Below, one piece after another: positions 1 through 7,894 of a stretch of 56,319 nucleotides of DNA. Both the position numbers and the translations under genes were made by a program. Source of the stretch: Polaromonas sp. (GTDB lineage: Bacteria; Pseudomonadota; Gammaproteobacteria; Burkholderiales; Burkholderiaceae_C); contig NZ_JAUYEY010000064.1 in the NCBI RefSeq assembly GCF_030689685.1, positions 1 to 56,319 on the forward strand. Direction: 5' to 3'. Numbering within the stretch: position 1 is the first letter of the stretch; each line of letters opens with the position of its first letter. The notes under the pieces were generated by a model, which saw only the letters and a program-made list of their open reading frames with translations, made no database searches and was not told where the DNA came from.

Positions 1-79
1 CATCCATCGTTGTGGCTTGCGAGATCGCTATTTGCGCAATTTCGATCGTCTCATCATCCCCGGTAACTGGACGTGCCAT
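1..79 (-). CDS. Transposase N-terminus, probably IS630-type (partial)
   Basis: The reverse strand opens with ATG at 79 and reads 26 codons without a stop to the window edge (MARPVTGDDETIEIAQIAIS and six more residues). A GGAG ribosome-binding site lies six bases upstream, so the start looks genuine. The peptide resembles the first helices of the helix-turn-helix region of some IS630-type transposases; this is recalled, not searched. The rest of the gene lies outside the window. It may be a second copy of the element cut at the right edge, which has the same orientation, but the two fragments do not overlap and cannot be compared directly. Confidence 0.5.
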   Translation of the reverse strand, partial: MARPVTGDDETIEIAQIAISQATTMD

Positions 80-85
80 GACTTT

Positions 86-105
86 CTCCATCAAGTATGA
101 TGGAG
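86..105 (-). promoter_or_regulatory. Hairpin covering the transposase ribosome-binding site
   Basis: CTCCATCA and TGATGGAG form a perfect 8-bp stem around a 4-base loop. Read on the minus strand, the GGAG ribosome-binding site of the transposase is in the downstream arm of the stem. In several insertion sequences (IS10 and IS200 are known cases) such a structure blocks translation from read-through transcripts; that role here is inferred. Confidence 0.5.
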
Positions 106-266
106 GATATTATTGCACTAATGTTGTGGAAATGGAATCACTTGCGCTTGCAAGGCCGCATGGACCCTGACTTCTGTACGCACGAACGATCTCACCTTTT
201 GGGTGACAACGCTACGTACCCGATTGAGCCACCCTGGTGCGCTCTGGCAAGTCCAACTGCGGTTTC
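106..266. other. No gene recognised
   Basis: The outer end of the left transposon should lie near the start of this stretch, probably around the ATTGCACTAATG sequence at 113-124. No reading frame here looks like a protein I recognise on either strand. The stretch ends at the CTAG target of the first MITE-like element. Confidence 0.4.
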
Positions 267-429
267 TAGTGTGGTGTTGCATGCTTGATGGAACAAATAA
301 AACCGATGGATTTTTGGCCAGGGTTAGGCGCAAACCACAGCCATAGCCCCGCTATGGCGCGGATTTGCAACGACACCATGGGCAAAAAGACGCGGTTTTA
401 TGTTCCAGATAGCGTGCAATACCACACTA
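267..429 (-). mobile_element. MITE-like element, copy A (IS630/Tc1-type target)
   Basis: A 159-bp element (269-427) sits between TA dinucleotides in CTAG contexts (TA at 267-268 and 428-429). Its ends are inverted repeats of about 35 bases: both begin CTAGTGTGGT and both include GGAACA followed by AAAACCG. The interior has a stem CCATAGC/GCTATGG (341-357). The reverse complement aligns over its full length with copy B at 7895-8059. It holds no gene. The TA duplication in CTAG is typical of IS630-family transposition, so mobilisation by a transposase of that family is inferred. It lies just past the 3' end of the aldehyde dehydrogenase gene, where the hairpin could also affect transcript ends. 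Confidence 0.75.
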
Positions 430-461
430 GGGTCACTGCTGATCGGCACGCGAAGGCAGGG

Positions 462-1835
462 TCAGGCCTGGCGCAAATGCCAGGCTTTCGGGCGCGTGAA
501 GGTCTGGATGCCGTAGGTGGACAGCGTCAGGCCCACGCCAGAGTCACCATGCCCGCTCCAGGGCAGGCGCGGGCTGACGCGGTCGCAGCAGTTCCAGTAG
601 ACGCTGCCGGCGCTGACCTGGGCCAACAGGGTTCGGGCACGCGCTTCATCGGGCGTGAACACCCCGGCAGTCAGGCCATAGCGGGTATCGTTCATGAGCT
701 GGACGGCCTGTGCATCACCCGACACTTTCTGGATGCCGACGATGGGGCCGAAGCTTTCCTCGCGCATCAGTTCCATGCTGTGGCTGACGTTGGTGAAGAC
801 GGTGGGCGCATACCAGTTGCCCGGCCCCGGCAGCCGCTTGCCGCCAGTCAGCAGCGTGGCGCCTTTGGCCAGGGCGTCCGCCACCTGGGCGTCGAGCACA
901 TCGAGCTGCGGCGCGCGCGTGATGGCGCCGATGTAGGTGTCCTCGCTCATCGGGTCGCCCACCTTGAAGCCGTGCACCGTGTCCATGAAAGCGGCTACAA
1001 AGGCGTCGTGAATTTTCTCGTGCACATAGATGCGCTCCACCGAACAGCAGCTCTGGCCAGTGTTGTACATGGCGCCGTCGGCCAGCGACTCGGCGGCCAC
1101 TTTGGGGTAGGCGTCTTCACAGACGTAGCTAGGGTCCTTGCCGCCCAGCTCCAACTGCAGCTTGACCATGCGGGGCCCCAGCGCTTGGGCAATTTTGACG
1201 CCGGTGCCATAGGAGCCGGTGAAGAACAAGCCATCAATTTTTTGCGCCTGCAAGGCAGCACCGACCTCGCCATCCCCCACCAGCGCGATGAAGACGTCCT
1301 GGGGCACACCGGCCTCATGCAGCAGGCGCGCCATGGCCAGCCCGGTGAGGGTGGCGTACTCAGATGGCTTGTAGAGCACCGCATTGCCGGTGAGCAGCGC
1401 CGGAATGAAAACGTTGCCGCCGACAAACCAGGGGTAATTCCAGGCGGAGATATTGGCTACCACACCAAGCGGTGTGTGCTGGATCTGCTCGGTCATGCCA
1501 CCCTCGGAAAAGACGGTCTCAAGCACCAACTGTGCGTCCACTTCTTTCAGAAAAAAGTCGATGCGTCCGAGCAGGCCATTGAGCTCGTTGCGCGACATTT
1601 TGATTGGTTTTCCGGTTTCACGGGTCATGGTGGCAGCCAACAATTCGAGCTGCGCAACTACTGCCGCGCGGAAGCGCGTGATGCAGGCCTTGCGCTCGGC
1701 CAGTGGCGTGGCCAGCCAGCCGGGCTGCGCGGCGCGGGCCTGGGCGGCCTTGGCAGCCACAGAGGCGGCATTGTCGGCTGGCACTTGAGTGATGAGCGCA
1801 CCGGTGGCGGGGTTGTGGATGGCGAGTTGGTTCAT
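462..1835 (-). CDS. Aldehyde dehydrogenase of the gamma-glutamyl amine operon
   Basis: This NAD(P)-dependent aldehyde dehydrogenase has 457 residues, slightly shorter than the common 480-500. The family signature LELGGKDP and the catalytic cysteine segment YNTGQSCCSVER are present, as is the cofactor-loop motif FFTGSYGTG. It is the last gene of a five-gene operon and overlaps the preceding amidotransferase gene by four bases (ATGA), so translation is probably coupled. In context it would oxidise the gamma-glutamyl-bound aldehyde made by the alcohol dehydrogenase to a gamma-glutamyl amino acid, as PuuC does for gamma-glutamyl-aminobutyraldehyde. The exact substrate is inferred from neighbours; the family assignment is firm. 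Confidence 0.88.
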   Translation of the reverse strand: MNQLAIHNPATGALITQVPADNAASVAAKAAQARAAQPGWLATPLAERKACITRFRAAVVAQLELLAATMTRETGKPIKMSRNELNGLLGRIDFFLKEVDAQLVLETVFSEGGMTEQIQHTPLGVVANISAWNYPWFVGGNVFIPALLTGNAVLYKPSEYATLTGLAMARLLHEAGVPQDVFIALVGDGEVGAALQAQKIDGLFFTGSYGTGVKIAQALGPRMVKLQLELGGKDPSYVCEDAYPKVAAESLADGAMYNTGQSCCSVERIYVHEKIHDAFVAAFMDTVHGFKVGDPMSEDTYIGAITRAPQLDVLDAQVADALAKGATLLTGGKRLPGPGNWYAPTVFTNVSHSMELMREESFGPIVGIQKVSGDAQAVQLMNDTRYGLTAGVFTPDEARARTLLAQVSAGSVYWNCCDRVSPRLPWSGHGDSGVGLTLSTYGIQTFTRPKAWHLRQA

Positions 1836-2623
1836 GCGGTTTTTTCCGTTGTGTCTTTGGCGGCTTGGGCCGCCTCAAGAAAATCCTGCAGCAGGGGCGT
1901 GTCATCCAGCGTGCCGAGTTCGGGCCGGTGGAATTCGGGATGCCACTGCACGGCCGCCACATAAGCCGGACCGGTATAGCGAATGGCCTCGATCATGCCG
2001 TCCTCCGGGCAGTGTGCCTCCACTACAAAACCGGGTGCCAGGTCTTTGATGCCCTGATGATGGATGCTGTTGATTTTATAGCTGTCGGCGCCCGCCAGAA
2101 GGGCGTCAAGCCGGGTTTTCGGCACAACTTCCAAGGTGTGGAAATTCTGGTCGTACACCTGGGCATCGCGGTGCGGCAAGGCCTCGGGCCGCTGGGTGGA
2201 GATGTCCTGCAGCAGAGTGCCGCCAAAGGCCACGTTGATCAACTGCATGCCCCGGCACACCCCAAACACCGGCTTGCCGGCGGTGACAAAAGCTTTCACC
2301 AGCGCTTGCTCGTACGCATCACGAATGCGGTCGCCGCTCCAGTGCTCTTGCAGCGGTGTCTCGCCGTAACTGCCGGGCCAGACATCGGCGCCACCGTGCA
2401 GCACCAGGCCGTCCAGCCAGCGGGCGTAGTCGTCGAGATGAACCTCGCCCCGCGCTGTGTCCCCGGCGGGCGAGGGAATCATGACGGGCAAAGCGCCGCC
2501 CGACATCACCCAGTGCGCCATCGATTGTTCGACGTATTGCAGCGTCTTGCTGGCAAAGGCCGCGCGCGCCGGGTCGGGGTGCAAAAAGCAGGCGCTGATG
2601 CCGATTTTCAGGCGCTCTTTCAT
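1832..2623 (-). CDS. PuuD-like gamma-glutamyl amide hydrolase (class I amidotransferase fold)
   Basis: The product (263 residues) belongs to the peptidase C26 / gamma-glutamyl-GABA hydrolase family. The nucleophile-elbow segment FGVCRGMQLINV carries the active cysteine, and VQWHPEF near the C-terminus carries the catalytic histidine-glutamate pair. PuuD of E. coli frees GABA and glutamate from gamma-glutamyl-GABA. Here the same chemistry would release the final amino acid and return the glutamate spent by the ligase. The gene starts two bases after the alcohol dehydrogenase gene and overlaps the aldehyde dehydrogenase gene by four bases. No signal peptide, so cytoplasmic. Family certain; the acyl acceptor released is inferred. 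Confidence 0.88.
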   Translation of the reverse strand: MKERLKIGISACFLHPDPARAAFASKTLQYVEQSMAHWVMSGGALPVMIPSPAGDTARGEVHLDDYARWLDGLVLHGGADVWPGSYGETPLQEHWSGDRIRDAYEQALVKAFVTAGKPVFGVCRGMQLINVAFGGTLLQDISTQRPEALPHRDAQVYDQNFHTLEVVPKTRLDALLAGADSYKINSIHHQGIKDLAPGFVVEAHCPEDGMIEAIRYTGPAYVAAVQWHPEFHRPELGTLDDTPLLQDFLEAAQAAKDTTEKTA

Positions 2624-2625
2624 TT

Positions 2626-3759
2626 TTACATCGCTGCCCTGAAGAGCGCCTCAAAGTCCGCCGCCGTGCAGGGGCGCGGATTGGTCTGGTGACAGATGTC
2701 AGCCGTGGCAATCTGCACCAGGCGCGGCAAGTGCTCCGGCTGCACACCATGCGCGGCCAGGCCACCGGTGATGCCGGCGCTGGTCTTGAGTTGCCGTAGC
2801 CACGACGCAAAGGCCTTGCCGCCGCCCGCCACCTGGCACACATGGGCCAATTCGTCGAACTTGCCCGGCACCGCCTCCTGGTTCCATGCCATGACGGTGT
2901 CTATCATCAGCGCATTGGCCAGCCCATGGTGCAGGTCGCACACGGCGCCTAACGCATGGGCGCAGGAGTGCACGGCGCCCAGGTCTTTCTGGAAGGCGAT
3001 GGCACCCATCATCGAGGCCATCATCATGTCGCTGCGCGCCTGCAGGTTGCCGGGCTCTTTCACGGCGGTCAGCAGTGCCGCTGCGGCGATGCGTGTGCCC
3101 TCCAGCGCAATGCCATCGCACAGCGGGTGATAGGCCGGTGACAGGTAGCTCTCGATGTTGTGGGTGAGGGCGTCCATGCCGGTAGCGGCGGTGACATGGG
3201 GGGGCAAACCAAGCGTCAATTCAGGGTCGGCAAAGACCATTTTTGCCAGGATTTTGGGGCTGAACACGACGCGCTTCAAATGTGTGTCGTTTTCGCTCAC
3301 CACGCTGGAGCGGCCCACTTCCGAGCCGGTGCCCGAGGTGGTGGGCAGCGCCACAAAATATGGCAACTCATTTTCAATCGGCCTGACCTGGGGGTGGTCC
3401 CACACGTACTCCAGAATATCGCCTGCGTGCGTGGCAGCGACGCCGACCACCTTGGCAACGTCCAGCGCGGCGCCGCCGCCAAAACCGATGATGCAGTCGG
3501 CCCGGTGCGCCCTGTAGGCGGTCGCGCCGTCCATCACCTGGCTACAGGTGGGGTTGCCAAACACCCCGGAGAAGACGGCCACGTCCAGCCCCGCCAGATG
3601 GGTTTTGAACTCGGCCAGCACGGGCAAGGCGGCCAGGGCCTTGTCGGTGACGATCAGCGGGCGCCTGTAGCCCATCTCCAGTAAATGCGCGGCAACAAGT
3701 GTGCGTGCGCCTGTGCCGAATTTGATGGGTGTAGGAAAGGAGAAGTTGGTAATGGCCAT
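2626..3759 (-). CDS. Iron-containing alcohol dehydrogenase
   Basis: The product (377 residues) is a group III iron-dependent alcohol dehydrogenase. Visible features are the nucleotide-binding GFGGGAALDVAKV, the PTTSGTGSEV motif, the metal-ligand segment GMDALTHNIESY, and the histidine-rich HSCAHALGAVCDLHHG that supplies the remaining iron ligands. It is the telling gene of this operon. The Puu pathway for diamines uses an amine oxidase (PuuB) at this step, whereas an alcohol dehydrogenase fits a gamma-glutamylated amino alcohol. It lies six bases after the ligase gene and two before the hydrolase gene. A second iron alcohol dehydrogenase of the same family lies at 30562-31719. Confidence 0.9.
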   Translation of the reverse strand: MAITNFSFPTPIKFGTGARTLVAAHLLEMGYRRPLIVTDKALAALPVLAEFKTHLAGLDVAVFSGVFGNPTCSQVMDGATAYRAHRADCIIGFGGGAALDVAKVVGVAATHAGDILEYVWDHPQVRPIENELPYFVALPTTSGTGSEVGRSSVVSENDTHLKRVVFSPKILAKMVFADPELTLGLPPHVTAATGMDALTHNIESYLSPAYHPLCDGIALEGTRIAAAALLTAVKEPGNLQARSDMMMASMMGAIAFQKDLGAVHSCAHALGAVCDLHHGLANALMIDTVMAWNQEAVPGKFDELAHVCQVAGGGKAFASWLRQLKTSAGITGGLAAHGVQPEHLPRLVQIATADICHQTNPRPCTAADFEALFRAAM

Positions 3760-3765
3760 GGTCGT

Positions 3766-5154
3766 TTATATGACTTCAAAGTAGCGTTTCATTTCCCAAT
3801 CGGTGACACCGTCCAGCCACTGGCGCCACTCCCAGTCGCGGGTCGCAGAAAAATGGTCAACGAAGGCGTCGCCCAGCCAGTCACGGGCGATGGCCGACTG
3901 CTGGAAGTTGCGCGTGGTCTCGATCAGGGTGCGCGGCGCGCGCGGGATGTGCTCCGCGCCCTGGTTGGTGCCGGTGATGGGTGGCGCCGTCAACTTTAAG
4001 CCCTTCTCAACGCCGTCCAGACCGGCGGCGATCACGGCGGCCATGGCGAGGTAGGGGTTCACATCCGCGCCGGGGCAACGGGTCTCCAGCCGGGTGGACT
4101 TGGGCGCGCCCGCAATCACGCGAAAGCTCGCCGTGCGGTTGTCCATGCCCCAGGTCGGTTTGACAGGCGCCCAAAAACCGTCCACCAGGCGCTTGTAGCT
4201 GTTGATGGTGGGCCAGATCATCGGCGCGAATTCCATCATGCAGGCCACCTGCCCGGCGAGGTAACTCTCAAAGAGTTTGCTCATTTTGCGCGGGTTTTTG
4301 GCGTCAAGGAACAGATTGGTTTTGCCATCCGTCAAGCTTTGGTGAATATGCCCGCTGCAACCCGGTAGTTGCTGATGCGGTTTGGCCATGAAGCTGGGCA
4401 TGATGCCAAAACCAGCGCCGATTTCCTTGGTACCGGCCTTGAAAAGAATCGCCCGGTCGGCCTGCTCCAATGCCTCGCTGAAACCAATGGCCGCCTCGTA
4501 CACGCCAGGGCCGGTTTCGGTGTGCAGGCCTTCAATCGGCACCCCGAACGCCAGCATCTCGTCCATGATGGCGTTGAAAAATCCACGGTTCTGGTTGACG
4601 CGCAGCAGTGAGTAACCAAACATGCCGGGCGTCAGCGGCTCAGGCGCTACGCCCTTCTTGGCCGCCCAGCTTTGCGGTGTTTCAAGAAAGTTGTACCACT
4701 CGAACTCCATGCCGGTCATGACCTTCAAGCCCATTTTTTCGGCGCGCCTGAGCACGCGCTTCAAGGTCTGGCGTGGGCACACGGCATGCGGTGTGCCGTC
4801 GGCATTGACGAACTCACCCAGAAAAAAAGGCACGCCTTCGTCCCACGGCACCTGGCGCGCGGTGTCCAGGTCCAGCCGCGCCAGCGCATCGGGGAAGCCA
4901 TGCTGCCAGCCGGTTGCGCTGGTGTTGTCATAGGTATGGTCCATCATGTCCCAGCCCAGCACCACGTCACAAAAGCCAAACCCACCATTGGGGTAAGGCT
5001 CTGCGGCACCGAGAAACTTGTCAATGTGCAGGTATTTGCCACGCAGGATGCCGTCGATGTCACTGACAGCGACTTTCACTTTCGTGGCACCGGAACGCTT
5101 GATGTTCTTGAGGGCAGGATGTTCGCCGGGGACGTTTTTTTTTGATGTGGCCAT
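3766..5154 (-). CDS. Gamma-glutamyl-amine ligase of the glutamine synthetase superfamily (PuuA/GlnA4-like)
   Basis: The product (462 residues) has the glutamine synthetase fold: the N-terminal beta-grasp region with DIDGILRGKYL, the metal/substrate segments GMEFEWYNF and HTETGPGVYEAA, the SGHIHQSL histidine segment, and the NRTASFRV arginine segment. It lacks the adenylylation-site region of ordinary GlnA and ends like PuuA-type enzymes. Such enzymes join glutamate to an amine using ATP: PuuA acts on putrescine, Streptomyces GlnA4 on ethanolamine, and IpuC on isopropylamine. The ATG at 5154 was chosen over an upstream TTG because the protein then begins like its relatives. The gap to the permease gene is 40 bases. 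Context favours an amino alcohol. Confidence 0.85.
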   Translation of the reverse strand: MATSKKNVPGEHPALKNIKRSGATKVKVAVSDIDGILRGKYLHIDKFLGAAEPYPNGGFGFCDVVLGWDMMDHTYDNTSATGWQHGFPDALARLDLDTARQVPWDEGVPFFLGEFVNADGTPHAVCPRQTLKRVLRRAEKMGLKVMTGMEFEWYNFLETPQSWAAKKGVAPEPLTPGMFGYSLLRVNQNRGFFNAIMDEMLAFGVPIEGLHTETGPGVYEAAIGFSEALEQADRAILFKAGTKEIGAGFGIMPSFMAKPHQQLPGCSGHIHQSLTDGKTNLFLDAKNPRKMSKLFESYLAGQVACMMEFAPMIWPTINSYKRLVDGFWAPVKPTWGMDNRTASFRVIAGAPKSTRLETRCPGADVNPYLAMAAVIAAGLDGVEKGLKLTAPPITGTNQGAEHIPRAPRTLIETTRNFQQSAIARDWLGDAFVDHFSATRDWEWRQWLDGVTDWEMKRYFEVI

Positions 5155-5194
5155 TGTGTTGCCGGACAAGATCAATAAAGAGGCCGTGCTCGCG

Positions 5195-6673
5195 TTAGCC
5201 GCGTTGCGGTTTCGCGTGATTCAGAGCGAACTCTTCTTCCGGAGACAGGATCAGGCGCTTGCGACCTACCAGGGCAAAGTACGCGATGCCGATGCCGAAC
5301 CAGATCGCGACCCAGAGCACACCTTGCCGATACACCGGGTCGGTAAGCTGAAAGTACAGGGTCACGGCAGCAATGAGGATGGTCAGAACGGCCCCCGGAA
5401 TACCAAAGGGGCTGCGGTAGGGGCGCGGCAGATGAGGAAACTTGTGGCGCAGCAGGATAAAAGACAAGGCTTGCATGATGTAGGAGAACATGGCGCCAAA
5501 CACCACCATGTTGAGCAGTGTGCCGCCAATGACCGCTGCCCCCCTGTCCGCACCCAGGCTGAACCAGAGGATGAACATGACGGTCAAGGCCACCACGGAG
5601 CCGACAATCATGGCCAGTTGGGGTGTTTTGCGGCTGCCGTGTGTCACGGACAGGCCGGACGGAAAATAACCGGCGCGGCTGAGTGAATATATCTGGCGGC
5701 CCTTGGCAAAGATGATGGTGTGAAAACTTGCCACCAGACCGAGTACCGCCACGGTGGCCAATATCTTCGCGATGCCGTCGCCATACAGGGCTTTGAAGCC
5801 GTCGAGCAGCGGCTCACCGGAAGTGCTCAGCTTGTGTGAACCAATGCCGACGACGGCTGGATTGAGCCACAAGATCATGAAGGCCGACAGGATCAGCGTA
5901 AAGATGCCTGCCAGTATGCCGCGCGGCATGTCGCGTTTGGGGTCGACCGACTCTTCCGCCGCCAGCGGAAGTTGTTCAATCGCCAGGAACAACCAGACAG
6001 CAAAGGGCAGGCAGGCCAGCACACCCATGAAACCTTTGGGCAGGAAAGGGCCGTTGCCTTCCGGCAAGGCCTTGCCATCGGCACCCACATTCATGGCCCA
6101 TTTGGCAAAATCAATATGGGGCAGAGCGCTGATCCAGAACACCACCAGACAGGCCAGAGCCAGCAGCGTGACCGCCAGGGTCACCTTGAAGGACAGTTCC
6201 ACGCCGACGACATTGAGGCCCACAAACAGGATGTAGAAACCGATCCACCACAGCGGCAGCCATGCCTGGGGTGTGCCAAAAATGCCGGTCATGTAACTGC
6301 TGATGAAATACACAATGACCGCCGGTGCCAGTACGTATTCCACGTTTTCCGACAGACCCGTCACAAAGCCCCCCCAGCGGCCCATGGCGGTGCGGGCAAA
6401 GGAATAGGCCCCGCCTGTGTGCGGCAGGGCGGGCGACATTTCGGCCAGAGAAAACGTCAGGCCCAGGTACATGATGGCAATGATGACGGTGGCCAGGAAC
6501 ATGCTGCCCCAGCCGTTGGCCAGCCCCAGATTCCAGCCCGAAAAATGACCGGATATCACGGCACCGACGCCCAGGGCCCAAAGCGACCAGACCCCGGCGT
6601 AACGCCTCAGCCCACGTTTTTCGAAGTAACTTTGGTCAACCTGCGTGTAGTTGGCCCTGGAAGATGTTTTCAT
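5195..6673 (-). CDS. Amino acid/amine permease, ethanolamine-permease-like (APC superfamily)
   Basis: The integral membrane protein (492 residues) has about twelve hydrophobic segments. The first region, GVWSLWALGVGAVISGHFSG, and the following segments (SLAEMSPALPHTGGAYSFAR, then ENVEYVLAPAVIVYF) resemble proton-coupled APC permeases of the ethanolamine permease (Eat) group. An in-frame TTG lies 15 bases upstream, but ATG at 6673 follows an AAGGAA ribosome-binding site and is preferred. It is the first gene of the operon, directly downstream of the region shared with the divergent EutR-like regulator. Uptake of ethanolamine or a related amine is inferred; transport of another amine or amino acid cannot be excluded. 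Confidence 0.85.
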   Translation of the reverse strand: MKTSSRANYTQVDQSYFEKRGLRRYAGVWSLWALGVGAVISGHFSGWNLGLANGWGSMFLATVIIAIMYLGLTFSLAEMSPALPHTGGAYSFARTAMGRWGGFVTGLSENVEYVLAPAVIVYFISSYMTGIFGTPQAWLPLWWIGFYILFVGLNVVGVELSFKVTLAVTLLALACLVVFWISALPHIDFAKWAMNVGADGKALPEGNGPFLPKGFMGVLACLPFAVWLFLAIEQLPLAAEESVDPKRDMPRGILAGIFTLILSAFMILWLNPAVVGIGSHKLSTSGEPLLDGFKALYGDGIAKILATVAVLGLVASFHTIIFAKGRQIYSLSRAGYFPSGLSVTHGSRKTPQLAMIVGSVVALTVMFILWFSLGADRGAAVIGGTLLNMVVFGAMFSYIMQALSFILLRHKFPHLPRPYRSPFGIPGAVLTILIAAVTLYFQLTDPVYRQGVLWVAIWFGIGIAYFALVGRKRLILSPEEEFALNHAKPQRG

Positions 6674-6854
6674 ACCTATTTCCTTCAAACGGTTATCGGA
6701 TAGGAATCGTGGTCATCGTAGAAGCGTGCTCGGCATTTGACTATCCCAAATCGGCACACTGTGAAATGGCTGCCTCGCCGCTTGCGGCAGGCAGCAGGCT
6801 CCATCGGTAATAACCCGAACTGTGATGGCGCAGGCAATCCTGCGAGAATGAAAA
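6674..6854. promoter_or_regulatory. Divergent control region of the amine operon and the AraC-type regulator
   Basis: This 181-bp region separates the operon (minus) from its regulator (plus) and must hold both promoters. A direct repeat is visible: ACTGTGAAATGGC at 6758-6770 and ACTGTGATGGC at 6819-6829, about six helical turns apart. Direct repeats of this kind are usual for AraC-family proteins, so these are candidate half-sites. No convincing -35/-10 pair stands out. Confidence 0.35.
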
Positions 6855-7865
6855 ATGCATGCTCACGCTACCAGTCGCTTGCCCCTGAGCGCCAGGTATC
6901 TCGGGCCAGGCGCGCCAGCCGCGCCTAATGTCGGCTCGTTGCGCTTTTGTGATGTCGAGGAGCAGGCTTCGGCCCTCGCTGGCTGGAATCAGGACTATCT
7001 ACAGCTCAGTCCCGGCGCCTTTCAAGGCGAGATATATCAGCTCCATGGCACGGGTATCAGGCTATTTTTCGAGCAAGTGCAACAGTCTGTGTTCCAGACC
7101 GGTCTGCTGCCCAGTGATGTGTTGGCCGTTGGAATCCCGCTGGACGCCAGTGGTGTCGGCATGTTTTGTGGCAAGGCTTGCGAGGCGGATACTTTTCATG
7201 TGTTTTCCGGACCTTCCGGTTTCGAGTTTCGCACCTCGCGCCAGCACACCATGCTGGGGATTGAATTGCAACTGGGGCATGGGTGGTCGAACGCTGGTGC
7301 CGCTGGCCAGGATCAAAGGGAAAACCAGGGGTTGCCGTTGCAAGCTTGTGCATTGCGAATGATGCCGGCGGCACTCTCGGAGCTCAAGACTTACCTGTTG
7401 ACTCTGTTTCAGTCGGCGCAGTCCAGGCCGCGCTTGCTGTCCAATCCGGCGGTGGTGGCAACCGTCGCCGATTTTCTGCTGGATCGCATGGCACAAGACA
7501 ACCGTGGGTGCGGGGGTGGTGTGTCTGGTGCTGCCTGTACCCACTGGAAGCTGGTGCAGCAAGCCTGCGCCATGGTGCACGACAAGCTGCAGCAGGCGCC
7601 CACAGTGGTGCAGCTTTGTCTGGATCTGGGTGTCAGCCGCCGCACTTTGCAAAATGGCTTTCAACGGGTGCTGGGCGTCAGCCCCTTAACCTACCTGAAG
7701 GCGGTGCGCTTGCACCAGGCCCGGTGTACGCTGAAAAAGGTCAGCTCAGTCACCGAGGCCGCCACGGCATTTGGTTTTTGGCATTTTGGCCATTTCTCGC
7801 AGGATTACCAGGCAATGTTTGGCGAACGCCCCTCTGACACTTTGCGTCGACATTCGCCCAGGTAG
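6855..7865 (+). CDS. AraC-family regulator, EutR-like
   Basis: The product (336 residues) has a C-terminal AraC double helix-turn-helix: LCLDLGVSRRTLQNGFQRVL, then a second motif in AATAFGFWHFGHFSQDYQ. The N-terminal part also resembles EutR, the ethanolamine-utilisation activator: the stretch from EEQASALAGWNQDYLQLSPG through the later LAVGIP segment follows the same pattern. It is divergent from the permease-ligase operon and is the natural candidate to control it. In enterobacteria EutR responds to ethanolamine with adenosylcobalamin and controls eutBC and carboxysome genes, none of which are present. The effector here is unknown; the EutR resemblance is from memory. Confidence 0.8.
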   Translation: MHAHATSRLPLSARYLGPGAPAAPNVGSLRFCDVEEQASALAGWNQDYLQLSPGAFQGEIYQLHGTGIRLFFEQVQQSVFQTGLLPSDVLAVGIPLDASGVGMFCGKACEADTFHVFSGPSGFEFRTSRQHTMLGIELQLGHGWSNAGAAGQDQRENQGLPLQACALRMMPAALSELKTYLLTLFQSAQSRPRLLSNPAVVATVADFLLDRMAQDNRGCGGGVSGAACTHWKLVQQACAMVHDKLQQAPTVVQLCLDLGVSRRTLQNGFQRVLGVSPLTYLKAVRLHQARCTLKKVSSVTEAATAFGFWHFGHFSQDYQAMFGERPSDTLRRHSPR

Positions 7866-7894
7866 GCAAGCTATGAACTCACTGCCCAGGCTCC

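Noticed and set aside
285..1964. A long plus-strand open frame (559 codons) opposite the aldehyde dehydrogenase gene
   Set aside because: It is a mirror of the real minus-strand gene in GC-rich DNA, rich in His, Gly, Arg and Ala with no family likeness, whereas the opposite strand has clear dehydrogenase motifs.
462..6673. Calling the operon a standard putrescine (puuABCD) pathway
   Set aside because: No PuuB-type amine oxidase is present; an iron alcohol dehydrogenase occupies that step, and the regulator resembles EutR, not PuuR.
462..7865. A eut microcompartment locus
   Set aside because: No eutBC, shell-protein or reactivase genes are visible; only the regulator and permease recall ethanolamine use.
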